64,000 nt of DNA from Haemonchus contortus (GCA_000469685.2 LS997563.1:30199397-30263396), one strand, 5' to 3'; counted from the stretch's first letter, positions 12,101 through 24,000 are shown. Notes: generated by a model from the sequence alone, not told the origin. Translations and numbers: made by a program.

Positions 12101-15100
12101 ATATCCGAAAAGCCGTTTTATTTTAGTTCCTCAAGTCATACATTGATTCTCGAAAAACTGGTAGAGGACTTCATTCCGTGCCGGCTTAAAAAATGCAGGA
12201 GAATCTCATGAAATTCCAGGTGCCATCGGGAAGAAACGTTCTGGTTTGTGGTCCAAATGGTTGTGGCAAAAGTTCGTTGTTCCGAATTCTTGGCGAACTA
12301 TGGCCTCTCTTCGGTGGACGACTTACGAAACCAGAAAAAGGAAAGCTTTTCTACGTTCCTCAGGTGAGTAACGGAATCCTTTACTGAACTCCTCCGGCTG
12401 CAGAAGGAATTACCCTAGCATTCGGCTCTTCCTTGAGCTAAGCATTTATTCAATGGATTCAACCATGAGTGGATAGAAGAACTGATTAGGCACTTATTGT
12501 ACCTTTTAATATATCCTACGGCTGAAATGGAAATGAACTTTCGCAGAACTCTCCGCAGTAGAGGGGTAGCACTGATTCCCAGTCAGGTTTTGACCAGTAT
12601 TTTGAGACAGGGTGCATTTTGAAACTTTTTGAAGTTGACCATGAATTCCGGATAAGTTTCACCAAAGCATTCATATTTTTCAGCGGCCATATATGACGCT
12701 TGGAACTCTTCGTGATCAAGTCATCTATCCGGATCGAGCATACGACATGGTCCGAAAGGGATTTACAGATCACGATTTAGAAGAAATGTTGGAAAAGGTA
12801 ATGAGACCGCCAGAAATGCAGTATCTGGAGAGCTACTTTAATGAGAATATGTCAGGATGATGGGAATTTCAATTCCAGAAGATATAATCTCCATTTTCTC
12901 CTCCATCTTCCTTCCTCAACGTTTTTCCTTTTGAACATAGATCACTTATAGCTTCATACTCGTTATCCTTAGCTCCTCACCAGCTCCCTGCCCCTTCTCT
13001 ATTCTGCCTTTGTCCTATGGTAGAAGTCTATTCAGCGATTCTACATACCACCAGAATGCTGGGAGTATCTGGTATCTCTTCTCGAAAAATCATGTTCGGA
13101 AGGGACTCTTACCGAGAAACTTGTTTCTATCCCTATACTGGCCACGGTTAGTGTTTTCCCCATTCCAGAAAAATCTTGAATATGTGGGGATTCTTTACAC
13201 TTCAGAATTACACTGCTTTGACCTGATCTCACATTAATGGGTCAGCATTATTGACGTAGGAGAGGTAAAGTATTATTAGGTGTGTGCATTAATTTCCGCC
13301 GTTTTTCGCGTGCAAAAACATACTCATTACAAAATTAAAACTAAATGTACATTAACCAATGTGTTGCCCAACGTTAGCTACAACTTCTTGCCATCTTTCT
13401 GGTATCTCGTTGACTCTGGATCTAAGAAAGTCTTCATCTTCTGAGGCAATCTTGTTATCCACCCATTTTCGCACTTCTTCGGCATTCCGGAAGCGTATAT
13501 CTGCCAAACTGACTTGCATGGACCGGAATAGGTGGTAATCAGAAAGAGCAAGATCTGGAGAGTATGCGGGCTGAACAAGCTGATCCCATCCAACAACTGC
13601 ACTTTTTTTTATGAGGAATTTTTTGCAACATGGGGTCTGGCATGTTCGGGTGGAACGGCACCTGATGATATTTTCTTGCGATTAAGGTGAGGTTTTAGGT
13701 GAGGGCACCCTACAAACTGTCAAGTTGGTGTTCGTAGCGGTTAGCAGCAATAGTTCGTTCGGGCTCAGCAGCTCATAGTTCAAAACACCCTTTTGATCCC
13801 ACCACCAAATGCACACACAGCATTACTTTTTGGCAATAAACATTCCGCTTTCGTTGCAAACTCTCGAGTGAAGAGAAACTATCTCAGCAGGTTCGTTCAG
13901 ATGAAGCTTGTCCTCCATAGAAGCATCCGGTGGGCTTCAATGCCAGTTTTCTTGAAATCAAACAGCAGGGGAAGGGCCCCCCGGGGAAACGGTTCATCAC
14001 GTTCCATGACCAATCAGTCTGAGAGCAACAGGATTTTGGGGCAAAACTGATCTGTCTGCCCTTAAGTAGGTAGCCAATACCCTACCTTACAGAACATGAC
14101 AGGTTTCACCGGTAAACCTCTAACATGGTCCGCGTAACAGCCCTTGGGATTCGGCGGCGAAAATTAATGCACACACCTAATAGATGTGGTGAGCGCAGGG
14201 TTGCCTTATTCAGGTACAACTATCTCACATTTTGGTTCGTGAGGGCGGTTGGGATGCCGTACAAGACTGGATGGACGTGTTGTCTGGTGGTGAGAAACAA
14301 CGGATTGCGGTACGTATTCGTAATAGTTCTATTAGTACTATCAAATAACTGAGGGGAAACGTTATGTTTACCTTCCACTGATTTCAGATGGCTCGACTTT
14401 TCTATCACAAACCGCAATTTGCTATTCTAGATGAGTGCACCTCAGCTGTCAGTGTGGACGTTGAAGGTGAATTCGATTAGTTAACGATACCACATATTAG
14501 TTTCACAACCCGACGCTGGCCCTTCTTAGTTTGAGACTGTGTGTGACGATTATTTAAATATTTCTGGGATGCACAGCTTATTACGCTATTTCCTACTCAC
14601 CAATACTTCTCTCCCTATTTCACACTTCCTCGTAGTAATGGGACAATGGCAAGACGGCATGACATCGAGTAATCACATTAATACGAGATCAGATCTAAAT
14701 TGCATGAGCAGAGCAAAAAAGTGGAGAACTAGTTTGCGGTAATGTCTACGGCGAGAACTCGGCTGAAAAATTCGTTCACCAATTCTGAGACGGGAACGAC
14801 GTCGCGCACGCCGCACTCGCCGCGTATCGCAGGATTGCGATGGAAGATTGGAGCGCGCTATTTGTGAGGTAGGGAGTCCTTTAACTATTTGAATTGGCTG
14901 GCCGCTCCCTTCAATTTCAATGCGGTCTTGATCGTCACTAACATAGGAGGAAACACTCTAATTAATAGAGTCTAATAAGCATAAAAACGAAAAAGAAACA
15001 GAAAAAACGATCAAATCTATAAAAAAAGAAAGGCAACCAACGAAAAATATTGAGACATATCGATTGGCGGGGAGGCAGGGTGAGTACGGTAATGCAGTAC

Positions 15101-15669
15101 CGCTTGTCCCATGCCCCAAGAAAGAGTGCCGCAATCGGGGAGTAGTTCCGTTACCCCTAAAATGAGCGGTCCTCAATCAGAAGGAACCCCGATCGTCAAT
15201 GGTACTGGATCTCTTGACCTGGGCAGATGAAAAAGTTACAGCGCTACCATTTCCAACCAGTCTATGGGTATATCGCAAGGGTGACATACTTCGGCCGTGG
15301 ACGGACCTCGAATACGTTCTCGTACTTGGAAGGGCTCAATGTCTACCTGCGTCGTTTCGGGAAAAGTAAGTTATGCTATTGTTGGTCTGGTTGGGGTTTA
15401 AGGGGTATCGGTCCCGGATCTGCTTGTTCCACCGCTTGACCCTAGATTTGGATGCTGAACATTCAAATTGAGTCCATTCTCAGCCAGAACTATAATTATA
15501 TTTTTCAGGAGCGATGTACAGGATCTGTCGAGAGGAGGGAATTACCCTGTTTACGGTATCGCATCGAAAATCTCTATGGGTTCATCACGAGTACTTCCTT
15601 CATATGGATGGTCGAGGATCGTATCAATTCGAAAAAATCGACGATAATACCGCCATGTTTGGCTCCTAA
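6129..15669 (+). CDS. pmp-1/pmp-2 family: Peroxisomal ABC half-transporter, ABCD3/PMP70 family, 18 exons, complete
   Basis: Peroxisomal membrane half-transporter that dimerises and imports acyl-CoAs (PMP70: long-chain, dicarboxylic and branched acyl-CoAs; bile intermediates in vertebrates). Exons: 6129-6259, 6348-6480, 6535-6623, 6679-6775, 8956-9026, 9083-9206, 9289-9411, 9693-9791, 10357-10436, 10500-10635, 10702-10846, 10901-10984, 11986-12080, 12220-12363, 12684-12797, 14214-14309, 14388-14466, 15509-15669. All phases join, giving 2001 nt or 666 aa, the normal family length. The membrane domain fills about residues 1-440, with the EAA-like motif NSEEIAFYQ at 281-289. The ATPase domain has Walker [10 protein letters not shown] 480-488, Q-loop Gln 517, signature LSGGEKQR 578-585, Walker B FAILDE 598-603 and the H-loop His 632. 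Acceptors of exon 2 (TTTAAG) and exon 6 (TTGAAG) are unusual, but phase and homology both require them. Introns carry a Tc1 fossil, two SINE copies, a mariner and another repeat. Which of the two nematode PMP70 paralogues it matches cannot be decided here. Confidence 0.95.
7380..7432. repeat. AT-rich simple repeat next to the Tc1-type fossil
   Basis: An alternating TATA/CATATA stretch is followed by TTGTATATTGTATTGTATTT, inside PMP70 intron 4. It is low-complexity sequence only. Confidence 0.6.
7441..8699 (+). mobile_element. Decayed Tc1/mariner-superfamily transposon in PMP70 intron 4
   Basis: The ends are near-perfect inverted repeats starting CAGGGTGGGCCAAAA, with one mismatch in about 24 nt. 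TA flanks them at 7439-7440 and 8700-8701. The length of 1259 bp is typical of the superfamily. Transposase remnants on + include EFLFTDEK (near 8015-8040, around the first catalytic Asp) and [12 protein letters not shown] (near 8370-8405, around the last catalytic acidic position). Frameshifts and stops break the gene throughout, so it is not active. Confidence 0.85.
11040..11315 (-). repeat. SINE-like family copy, antisense in PMP70 intron 12
   Basis: Read on -, it starts with the tRNA-like TAGTGGCAAGTGGCGCAC block. It then has the central CTGACTTGTACATC block, GATTCTGAAT, and the 3' GGCGCATC and TTTGATTGGTTTGCGTC segments. The B-box region is decayed. Confidence 0.75.
11564..11832 (-). repeat. 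SINE-like family copy, antisense in PMP70 intron 12
   Basis: A second copy in the same intron and the same orientation as the one about 250 bp upstream. On - it reads GTAGTGGCAAGTGGAGCAC, then ACCAGACGAGTCTGG in the central palindrome region (here slightly altered), GTCGAATG, and a tail of GACTTTATTC. A decayed B box is visible. Confidence 0.75.
13276..14180 (-). mobile_element. Internally deleted mariner transposon in PMP70 intron 15
   Basis: Inverted ends TTAGGTGTGTGCATTAATTT are flanked by TA (13274-13275 and 14181-14182). On - the 3' part of a mariner transposase is readable at about 13350-13590: [19 protein letters not shown], holding the last catalytic Asp of the DD34D triad, then a C-terminal domain ending [13 protein letters not shown]. 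At 905 bp it lacks about a third of a normal mariner, and the first two catalytic motifs are missing. It stops about 30 nt before exon 16. Confidence 0.88.
14755..15240 (-). repeat. Dispersed ~450-480 bp repeat in PMP70 intron 17 (copy 1)
   Basis: Its reverse complement aligns over several blocks with 33330-33830. Shared blocks are GCCAGCCAATTCAAATA-like, CTTCCATCGCAAT-like, ACCGTACTCA, the AATCGATA-like block, TTTCGTTG then TGCCTTTCTTT, and ATGCTTATTAGACT-like. No coding frame or terminal inverted repeat is seen, so the class is unknown. Confidence 0.6.
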
Positions 15670-16297
15670 GTAGAAAGTGGAGTCTAGGTGTCCATAGGGC
15701 TTATAAGTCCTACTAGGCGCTCCACGCTTGTCACCAAACTGAACTAGTCCATATGTAGGTCTCTTTATCTACTCCCAACTGGAGAACCTCATATTTGAGC
15801 TTCTTTCCCTTTTTTCTTTTCATTTGATAATTCTAATTAAATTGATCAGCAGTACTGCTTGCTGTAAAGAGAACGAGACTTCCACAGATTACTCGGAGCC
15901 TCTTAACTTTCTTTTAGAGGTATCAATCTGTAAAAATCCGCTGTTCTTCCTGGTTTTGTTGTTTCTCACTTTTTCAAAGGTCCAGAAATTTATCATTTCT
16001 ATTGTCAGTCACTATAACTCAATTGTGAGCACGTAGGGCTTCGTTTCCGATTTTGTTTCTGTTCATTTCAGTCTTTTGCCAGATGAAGATAAAATAGCTT
16101 ATGTTTAGTTTCGATCTAGGAGTCGACGTTTGTTGGTCGGTTGTCCTTAATCAATCGTTTTGCAGTTTGTTGAAGTTCTTTGTTCACAGACAGATGTCTT
16201 TAAGTCGTTGTAAAACTCTGAAAGGTGAATAAACTTTTTCCTTCCACCTGGCAGACATCACAGATCAGTGCAGGACTGAGGCTCTTAGAGGTAGCTA

Positions 16298-16560
16298 TTA
16301 GGTTGAAGCATAATTATTGCGGGTTTTTTTCAGAAATTTTATTCGAAAGAAAATATTCAACAAAGACATGTCCGAATAATTACTCCGGAACGTATTCATC
16401 ATCTACTTCAAGCACAGCTTCCCATTTGTTAGGCAGCCGTATTCCACAGGCAAAGAAGTTCCGGTCCTCGGAGGCGATCCTCACCTTAACATCGGCCACC
16501 AATTCATCCATTTAGTCATAAGGCCTGTTTGCTAGCCAATATTTCAACGAACGAGTGACG
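16298..16560 (-). mobile_element. 3' fragment of another mariner transposon
   Basis: TA then TTAGGTTGAAGCATAATTATTGCGGG looks like a mariner end. On - just inside it (about 16384-16515), the translation includes RIASEDRNFFACGIRLPNKW and then EVDDEYVPE before a stop. That is the usual C-terminal layout of mariner transposases (FYxxGI...RW...DY). No matching second end was found before 17.4 kb, so the copy is truncated. Confidence 0.65.
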
Positions 16561-17436
16561 TGATAACTCATTGGATCTCTTTGGGTCGATATGGAGATTA
16601 AGCCATATCGTGGTCACACTGGGTTCTGATATCGGTTACCAAGCCTTAAACACTGCAGTACTCTCAGCTACCAAATTAGGAAAGTATTCGAAGATACCTT
16701 CACTTGTTCTCCGGACAATCAGTAACAACGTAGAGAAGCACAGACATAGCGGGATTCTAGGCCACACAGTCCGCTACATCGTTACTACCCGATGATGTTG
16801 AGAACATGGTTTACAGATGTGTCAGTGGGTTCCTGTGTTCCATCACAGACACGGGAATTTCGCCGAGACATAGTAGTACTGAACTGTTTCCTATCAGTGT
16901 CCGTTGATGACATCTACTGTCTTCTAAGTTCATTACATGAATCCCTCAACAATTCATGTATTGCAGTTTGTCTACTGCAATGATCAACCCCGAACATGCC
17001 TCTTGGACTGGACCATTGTGAATTTAGGGTCTAATACTTGGGCTACGCACATGACAGCGGCACCTCACGGCACTGTTCCAACGGGTTACTCCTTTAGAAG
17101 ATCTACACATAGCGACTAGACGAGGGGTGGTTCAGAGCACTTGTTAGCTAGTCAGACCAAGCTAGACCATTGTTGTCCTGGACAGGTGCACATATGTTCC
17201 TGGCCGAATAACGTTTAGGAGTGGATAACGATGTCGTTGACTCTGCCATTGAGACTAGGTCACCTTACACTGTTCACGAAACAGCAGATGAACGACTCGG
17301 CTGCCATAAGAAATGGAAAATGTTCAATTGTGTAAGGCGTTTTTGTTTGCCTGTTCGACGTTGATCACTCACACTTCGGGATTGCGCCACGCATTCCACT
17401 TCCACCTATAATGTCTATGGAAACTGAGTGCATATA

Positions 17437-18718
17437 TTAGGTCGTGAAGAAAGTTCTTGCGTTTTTTGACGCCCAATGTTCAAATGCTCGCCGTGGTTTT
17501 ATTTGCCATTAGATTGTTGGCAGGTTTTGTACCATTCTGAAGCGCATTTCTTGCTCTATCTGAATATATAATCGGTTTTGTTCTGGAGTGATTCCTGGGG
17601 TTTTTTAGAAGGTCGAAATCAGCATGGACAAATGACAGATTCGCACTATTTTTCTTTTCCAATCCAAATTGGGCAGGAGTGCGACGGAAATGGCCCGGGG
17701 TATCAACGATGCCTTCGGTCCAGGTACAGCGAATCAACGTACAGCACAGTGGTGGTTTAAAAAATTTTGTACCGGCGATGGGAGCCTGGAAGATGATGAG
17801 CGTAGTGGGCAGCCATCGGCCGTTGACAACGAACAATTGAGAACGTCACCAGAAGAGAATCCACGTACAACGCTGATGGATATTGGCTCGAGATTGAATG
17901 TTTCCAGGAGGACGGTTGGCACCCTCATGCAGGAGATCGGGAAGTCGAAGAAGCTTGATAAGTGGGTGCCGCATGAGTTGACTCAGCTCCAGAAAGACCG
18001 TCGCTTCGAGGTCGCCTCCGCCTTGCTTCTGCGCAACAGGAACGATCCCTTTTAGACCGTACTGTGGCGAGTGATGAGAAATGGATTCTGTACAACAACC
18101 GGCGACGATCATGCTATTGGCTGGACAAGGATCAAACCTAACGACATTTCCCCAAGCCGAAGCAGCATGGAACGAAGGTCATGGTGCTGGTTTGGTGGTC
18201 TGCAGCCGAGCTGATCCACCACAGCTTGATGAATCCGGATGAAACCGTAACAGCCGAGAAGTACTGCTAAGATATTGACGAAATGCATCGAAAATTCCAG
18301 CTCATGAGCCCTGCACTGGTGAACAGGAAGGGGCCAATTCTACTCCACGACAACGCTCGGCCCCACGTCGCACAACTTACCCTGAGAAAATTGATGGAGC
18401 TAGGCTATGGAACTCTCCCGCATCCACCATATTCCCCAGACCTTGCTCCCATAGACTACCATTTCTTAAGCATCCCGACTGCTTTCTCAAGGAGAAATGC
18501 TTCAAAACCCAACATGATGCTGCCGCGGCATTCGATGATTTCACCGCCTCCACATCTCCGGACTTCTACGCGAATGAGATGAACGAACTTGTTTCTGGTT
18601 GGCAAAAGTGCGGCGGTAGTAATGGTTGTTATTTCGGTTGATGAAGTTTTGTTTAAGCCGAGCTATGTGCATTTGAAGTTTGAGACGCAAAAACGCAAGA
18701 ACTTTCTTCACGACCTAA
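17437..18718 (+). mobile_element. Nearly full-length dead mariner (Hsmar1/cecropia-like, bandit-like)
   Basis: The two ends share 30 identical bases beginning TTAGGTCGTGAAG and are flanked by TA at 17435-17436 and 18719-18720. The 1282 bp length is that of an intact mariner. The transposase starts at about 17624 but hits TGA at codon 4. It continues in frame (FLFQSKLGRSATEMARGIN, the helix-turn-helix region, and WVPHEL) to about 18050, where a 1-nt loss shifts the frame. It then has two more stops. The three catalytic aspartates are still seen in SDEKWI, LLHDNARPH and SPDLAPIDYHF. It resembles the Hsmar1/SETMAR type, which in hookworms has been called bandit. Confidence 0.9.
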
Positions 18719-20500
18719 TACATAGAATAGGCCAGCCGGTATAAATACATATATCAATGCCTCTATACTCCAGTGCAAGTCTATTATTAATTGTCCGACA
18801 TCGAAGGGTAGGAATCCTTGTCATGCCCGTAGTAGTTACCCCTGCCCCATCTCCGCCTTGAGGGACCAGTGCACGATAAAAATGGATTCTGAAATTTTCC
18901 TCGTAGGATGAACCTAGCTCCCAAGAAAGCACATAGGTTGGTGTCGGGCCGAAAACGGCTTGGTAAACAATATTAACAACAATTTCTAAACACCCTAATG
19001 AACTCATGATGAAGGTGTGCTATTCACAATCAGGCAGACATGTTGAAAATTTAAAGAGCTACCTATGACGACAGTGGAGGGCAATATTTGCCATTTTTGG
19101 CTCACTGTAGCCAGCACACGACTGACAGCCCATCTGAGAAGTAGTATGTACAGGACGACATTGGGACGGCAGAACCGGCATGGAGGGAGCTCCCATGCCG
19201 ATTCCATCGTCCTAATCCTGTCCCGTACACCCTTCTTTTTTCAACCGTTTTGGAGTTTTTTTTTAATCTAAAAATAGCGGATTTCTGTGCATTTAAAATA
19301 TGGAATGAGATCGTGTTACTGTTGTGTATTCGTAACAATAGAGTAAGGCCTCGTAGAATCTAGCAATTTAGTTAGTATGCCAAAAGTGTTGAGGAGGTTA
19401 GGGCGATTATATCTCCACTGGCTTTCTTTTTTCTTATGCTTGTTCGAAGACGTTCAGCTGATGGGTGCGTGGGTTCTTGCGATATCATCCATTATGAGGG
19501 ATGTCCATCGTATGAAACTTCGGGCAATGAACAGCTGTTCGAGCATCAGTTGTCACTGTTCACTGATCGGCGACATCCTTGAAGCGACCTGCTTACCCAC
19601 GATTACTCCTTATTCCCTCTATTTTTTGTTTCTTGCCCCAGGACTAGCAGTGCCTACAAGGGGTTTAAGATTTTGAAGTGGGCGTGAGTTCAATTGAATG
19701 GTTGTTGCCCGTTTGTTATTCGTAGGAATGTGCTGTAACAACAACGATTGACGTAATGGTCTCCTCCCTCTATCGTCATTTTGAAGCCTTTCCATAGCCC
19801 CTTATGATGCCCATCTGTTTCTAACGCTTCTGCTATGCTCTTAACTATACCGATTACTGTCTTTACGAATTGATTTCTGGTATGTCGAAGGTGGACTACT
19901 TCCCCACTTGTGGCTGGGGATGTAAGAGAAGATGACTCCGTCAGGATTTGTTGCGTGGGATGTCAGTGTATGAAAGCTTCACTTGTTGAATGAAATCTTA
20001 GACCGCTGGAAATAGGCGCCCTGAGCCCTCTTTTTAACGGTCTAACATTTTATATGAAAGAGTGAAGCTTTTCTTCATTCAGTAGAGGGGATTTCTACAC
20101 CCGTTCCAGTGATAGAATCTAACATAAGATCTAGCACTACTTTAGATTTTTTTTTTCACTTAAAAGGAATAACTTGTTTCCGTTCAGTTGTTTTGTTTAT
20201 GGTGTACTTTTTATGGAACAACGAACACTCTCTCGCCTTTCACGCTATAAAATTCGTTCTTCGTCCGAGAAGAAGTGTTAGGGCAATGAGTCAGAGAGAT
20301 TCTCCCACATGGCAGCTGAGCTGCTTCACAAGGATGATCGCTGCGCTGGCGTTCTCTATCGGTAGTTGCAATGACATGGTTGAGGTGTGAGCTGCTCAGT
20401 ACAGGACAAGAAACGATGTGTTTTCAATTGTTTGTCAATTGGTCCAGCATTTCAAATGATTTTGACCCTCTTTATATTGATTCATTAAAGAGTTGGGGTC
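18719..20500. other. Intergenic, no gene recognised
   Basis: There are open frames of up to about 100 codons but none with a recognised domain or supporting splice structure. It contains a foldback near 19144-19235. Confidence 0.4.
19144..19235. repeat. Imperfect inverted repeat (foldback)
   Basis: The left arm (TGTACAGGACGACATTGGGAC ... CGGCATGG) and the right arm (CCATGCCG ... ATCGTCCTAATCCTGTCCCGTACA) pair around a GGGAGCTCC centre. Several mismatches remain. It could be a small MITE, but only one copy is seen. Confidence 0.5.
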
Positions 20501-20504
20501 CCAT

Positions 20505-20815
20505 TTAGGGCATAGGGTTGTGTTTTGGCAAGTGGCGCACTGTCACACAAGCATGGTCACGAATTTGAATCCCGGATCGATATCTGTCAAAGCCAACGAA
20601 GCCTTCTATCTACCCGAAGTCAGTGGAACAGAAACGGACTGGTATGGGAGGATCAAAGCACTGACTCGCACATCGGCTGGCCAGATCATTGAATAAACCA
20701 TATCCGTACCCAAAAGGCCACTACGATTCTGAATAAAAGTCGAATGCGTGGGCGCATCCCCTAGACGGTTTGAATTACGCCCCAAGACTTTATTTTTTAT
20801 TCTTAACAAATCGAA
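20505..20815 (+). repeat. SINE-like family copy, near full length
   Basis: The head reads GTGGCGCACTGTCACACAAG, followed by a B-box-like GAATTTGAATCCCGGATCG. Next come GCCAACGAAGCCTTC, GGAGGATCAAAGCACTGACT, a GATTCTGAATAAAAGTCGA block, GGGCGCATCCCCTAGACGG and the tail CAAGACTTTATTTTTTATT. All parts of the family are present in order. Confidence 0.8.
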
Positions 20816-21138
20816 TGAACCCTTTCTTCTGCTATCAGAAGAGTCTATAACAAGATGGACAGCAGGGCCTACTGACTTCTTCAGAAGGCCACCCTTAGTA
20901 GAACGCGATTCCCCCAGATAATAGTCGATGTAGGCCTTCAAATGGTAGGGTCATCCTCCCTTATCTAAAAGTAAAAGAAAAACAAAACATTGCAAATTTT
21001 TCCACGTTAGTTACCCCAACCTTTTTTGGTGGTTTTGTTGTAGAATTCTCTCTTGAACTATTCTTCTGCGACAGCAATCTGGATCTACCTATCGTAACAG
21101 TAAAAATTGCTAGTTAACCGTTATACTTGACAGTCAAA

Positions 21139-21176
21139 CCCAGGTCAGGAGAAACGCTCCACGATAGGAGAAACGC
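21139..21176 (+). repeat. Two-copy 19-bp tandem duplication
   Basis: AGGAGAAACGCTCCACG is present twice in a row with one or two changes at the junction. It is a short local duplication with no evident function. Confidence 0.6.
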
Positions 21177-21914
21177 TCCACGGTCTTGCCCTTGAAATGC
21201 GCTGTCACTGGACCTGTGGCCTTTGCTGCTCTTTTCAGTAGATGTTTTCAAAACATAAACCTCTGTCATGCTCCCCCTGTCATCTTTCCTGCTTCCCATT
21301 CTCCCTAATGACGAAATCGCTTTCAGAGAAAAAGCACCTTAAATTTATTTACTTTTTCGTGCACAAAATTTCCTGCAGTGATGTGATTTCCAGAAACTGA
21401 CAATATCGCTTGGGTAACACTGAGTTATGTTGGCTTTCCGGATTCAGTACCAACGGTGTCATCACGAGCTACCTCTTGCTTCTTCCTCGTCACTGTCATG
21501 TGAACTACCTATCTAGTGTCTTTACTTTACTTAATTAATCGTTAGTGTAGAAATCCATATTACTTCTCGATTCATTTCCATTAATGTTCTTCAACTTCGA
21601 CAACGCTGACAACTCCAAGTAGCTTTCTCTGTTCGTAGCATTTTCACGTCCTACGACCAGCGTTTCAGCGTTCCTTGATGACAATTTCATGCAAACGACA
21701 TCTGCTTTTTGTATCCCTCCATACAGATAGTTTCATTAAGCTGGATTGATGATTCAAGAAAAAGGAATCGTTTTTGAGAAGCTGTGACCAGTTCACGTAA
21801 CTGTTAGTAAGCATCAATATCACACGTCAATTCCTACAGGCCCTGGCATATGTCCCAAACACCCAGTCCGTGATAATAGGTGGTTTTTGTGTACTTCTTA
21901 TTAGCCAGAACATA

Positions 21915-21955
21915 TAGCTTTTGGAAAGGCTCGAGCCGAGAAACGTCTTAAATAG
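21915..21955 (+). other. Weak hammerhead-like motif (possible relic)
   Basis: AGCTTTTGGAAA, the perfect hairpin GGCTCGAGCC, then GAGAAACGTC resembles the layout of the motif at 59288-59328. The CUGANGA core is not conserved and two extra bases precede GAAACGTC. It may be chance. Confidence 0.2.
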
Positions 21956-23405
21956 GAAGCAATAAGAAGTCGAAGACTAGTCCCGCCGCTCGTTGCTGGT
22001 TCGTACTTCAAGCAGAAGGAGTGTTTCCCGGCTTCGTGGAGTTGGATGCGCCACGTGTGGTGCCATTCAAAATGTAGCGTCTTTGTTGTGAACACATTTC
22101 TTAGTTTATGACAGTCGTTCTGCATCGATATGAATAGCTTCGATTACCTTTTTCTTCATCACACCCTTATCCAACCTGTACCGATTTTCTCATTTTCTTC
22201 GTTCCTTAATTGTCACTCTGCACCAGTAGTTTCTCCGTAGAACTCAGCAAGGTTAAGTGAAGTCGAAGGGTGCCGTTGAGGGAGGTTCCGTTGAATGACG
22301 AACAAATGAAAATCTGCATTAGTTGTCCCACTAATGCCGTTGTGGTCGGAGAGGTCGACCCAAGAATAACAAAATGCAGTTTTCGACCTCCCACATTTAA
22401 CAGTATGCTTTGAAGATTTCGTACATTAGCTAATTGATCTAAAAGTCATAATTTAATCTAAAAGTCATAATGGGTTGTTGCAGGAGGACCTACATTTTTC
22501 CCATCTGATAGTTACCCTTATTTCACGTCTTCGAGTTTTCTTTACTACGCTTGACCCTCCAACCGCTTTTGTCGAATTTCTTCTCCAATTTCCTCATTCT
22601 ACTGGGATTCTCCAGGGCAGGGAATGCTGTTCGAAGATCGGAGCCTCTATTGAAACGGGATTTCCTTCGAACAGTCGAGTGCCTGTTGTTAGGGTGTTGG
22701 AGGTGGGTAAAAACACGCCAGTCAAGTTGGCCATTCAAAATTAGTTTGGGATCAAAGTCACTATTACCAAAACCCATCTCCGCGGAGCGGACCTCTTGGA
22801 CATTAAGTATCGTTTCCCGATTCATTGTACGGCAACGTTCATGGAAACATCTTGCTGAAGCTTAATAGAAGAATAGAGGGGTATTGGGAATGAAGGCATA
22901 CAATGCGGTTCCAGTTTGAAAATTCTTGAATCTTCTGGAATCACACGCTCCACCTTTTCATCCCTCTAATGAGTTCGAAGAAATACGGTACCTCCTCACC
23001 AAAACGAGAAAATTCGATTTTGTTGACTGAAGTATTGGGCGATACAAGCTTTGCTCTAGCGGTCTATACAACAGCCTTGGAGAACGCAGACGGGAACAAC
23101 ATAGGAGTGCACAAAAGTTCACCTCCAAAGCTATCTATCGTTTAAGTTCTTCCAATCTATCCTATGGTAGTGTTTTTCTTGAACATCCCTTCCATGCGAT
23201 CAATCATGGGCACAACTTGCGGCTTCGTCCATCGAGTCAGTCATCCATCAGTTTTCATCTCACTAACAAATGGGTAATGAATCCTCCCTCATATGTTCAT
23301 CGCGCTTCAATTGATCAAAATTATTCAGGTAATCCTGAACACGTTTTCTTTGACGGCAAATCAAAAGGGCGATATGGTTCACGCCGGATAATCGTAGTAC
23401 ATTAA

Positions 23406-23642
23406 CCCATTGGCGACCGCGTCTTTTACATCGTCCTTACATTAACTTTTAATTTCTCTTATAACTGTAGTTGGAAGTGAATGATTCTTGTATCACGGTG
23501 CCTCACGATTCTCTGAAAGGCTGTGAGCTCAGCTGATACTTGAAAACATAAAAAAATCATAAGAACATCTGATAAATAATATAAATACTACAGGGGCACG
23601 ATATGGTGTGGCCCGCCGCCGGGCCACGCGGTCGTCAGTGGG
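23406..23642. mobile_element. piggyBac-type MITE with TTAA target duplication
   Basis: TTAA at 23402-23405 is followed by CCCATTGGCGACCGCG. The other end reads CGCGGTCGTCAGTGGG before TTAA at 23643-23646. TTAA duplications with termini starting CCC are the mark of piggyBac-type elements. The 237 bp interior is non-coding, with a GC-rich palindrome (GTGGCCCGCCGCCGGGCCAC) next to the right end. Confidence 0.75.
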
Positions 23643-23789
23643 TTAAGCTGCGTAATTCTTAGAAAAATTGTGGAAGCCACTGAAGGGGGCCAATAAGGGC
23701 TTGAAGCGAATGTTTGTTAGGGCTTGCAACCAACCGCCTATGTTTTCTTTACCACATAATGTAAAAATTTGCGAGAGAGGTAGTACAAT

Positions 23790-24000
23790 GTAGCGTCGCT
23801 ACCACATAAGTGATCCTATCATCGAATCCTGGATCTACACCGCTCCTAAATAACCGCGTTTCCATATGCTCGGGATCCGTAGGCTGGTGCAAGGCTCGGG
23901 TCCAAGTGTAAGATCACTGTCTTGTATATCGGCTGGCCTCCGCAAGTCATCATAGAACTCACCAACGCCTTGGAACGAATTTGAATAGAAAAACCATAGT
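23790..24000 (+). repeat. Degenerate SINE-like family copy
   Basis: Recognisable parts are CATCGAATCCTGGATC (B-box region), a GATCACTGTCTTGTATATCG block matching the family's CACTGACTTGTACATCG, and GCTGGCCTCCGCAAGTCAT. The head and tail are too diverged to place. Confidence 0.5.

Larger units (their letters stand above)
20816..23400. other. Intergenic, no gene recognised
   Basis: Overlapping 74-104 codon frames at 22.5-22.9 kb on both strands have no recognisable motif and are probably chance. A two-copy ATCTAAAAGTCATAAT duplication lies at about 22436-22470. Confidence 0.4.

Noticed and set aside
12193..12387. Apparent ABC ATPase starting with Met at 12193
   Set aside because: The Met and the next residues lie in intron sequence; the exon starts at 12220 after TTCCAG.
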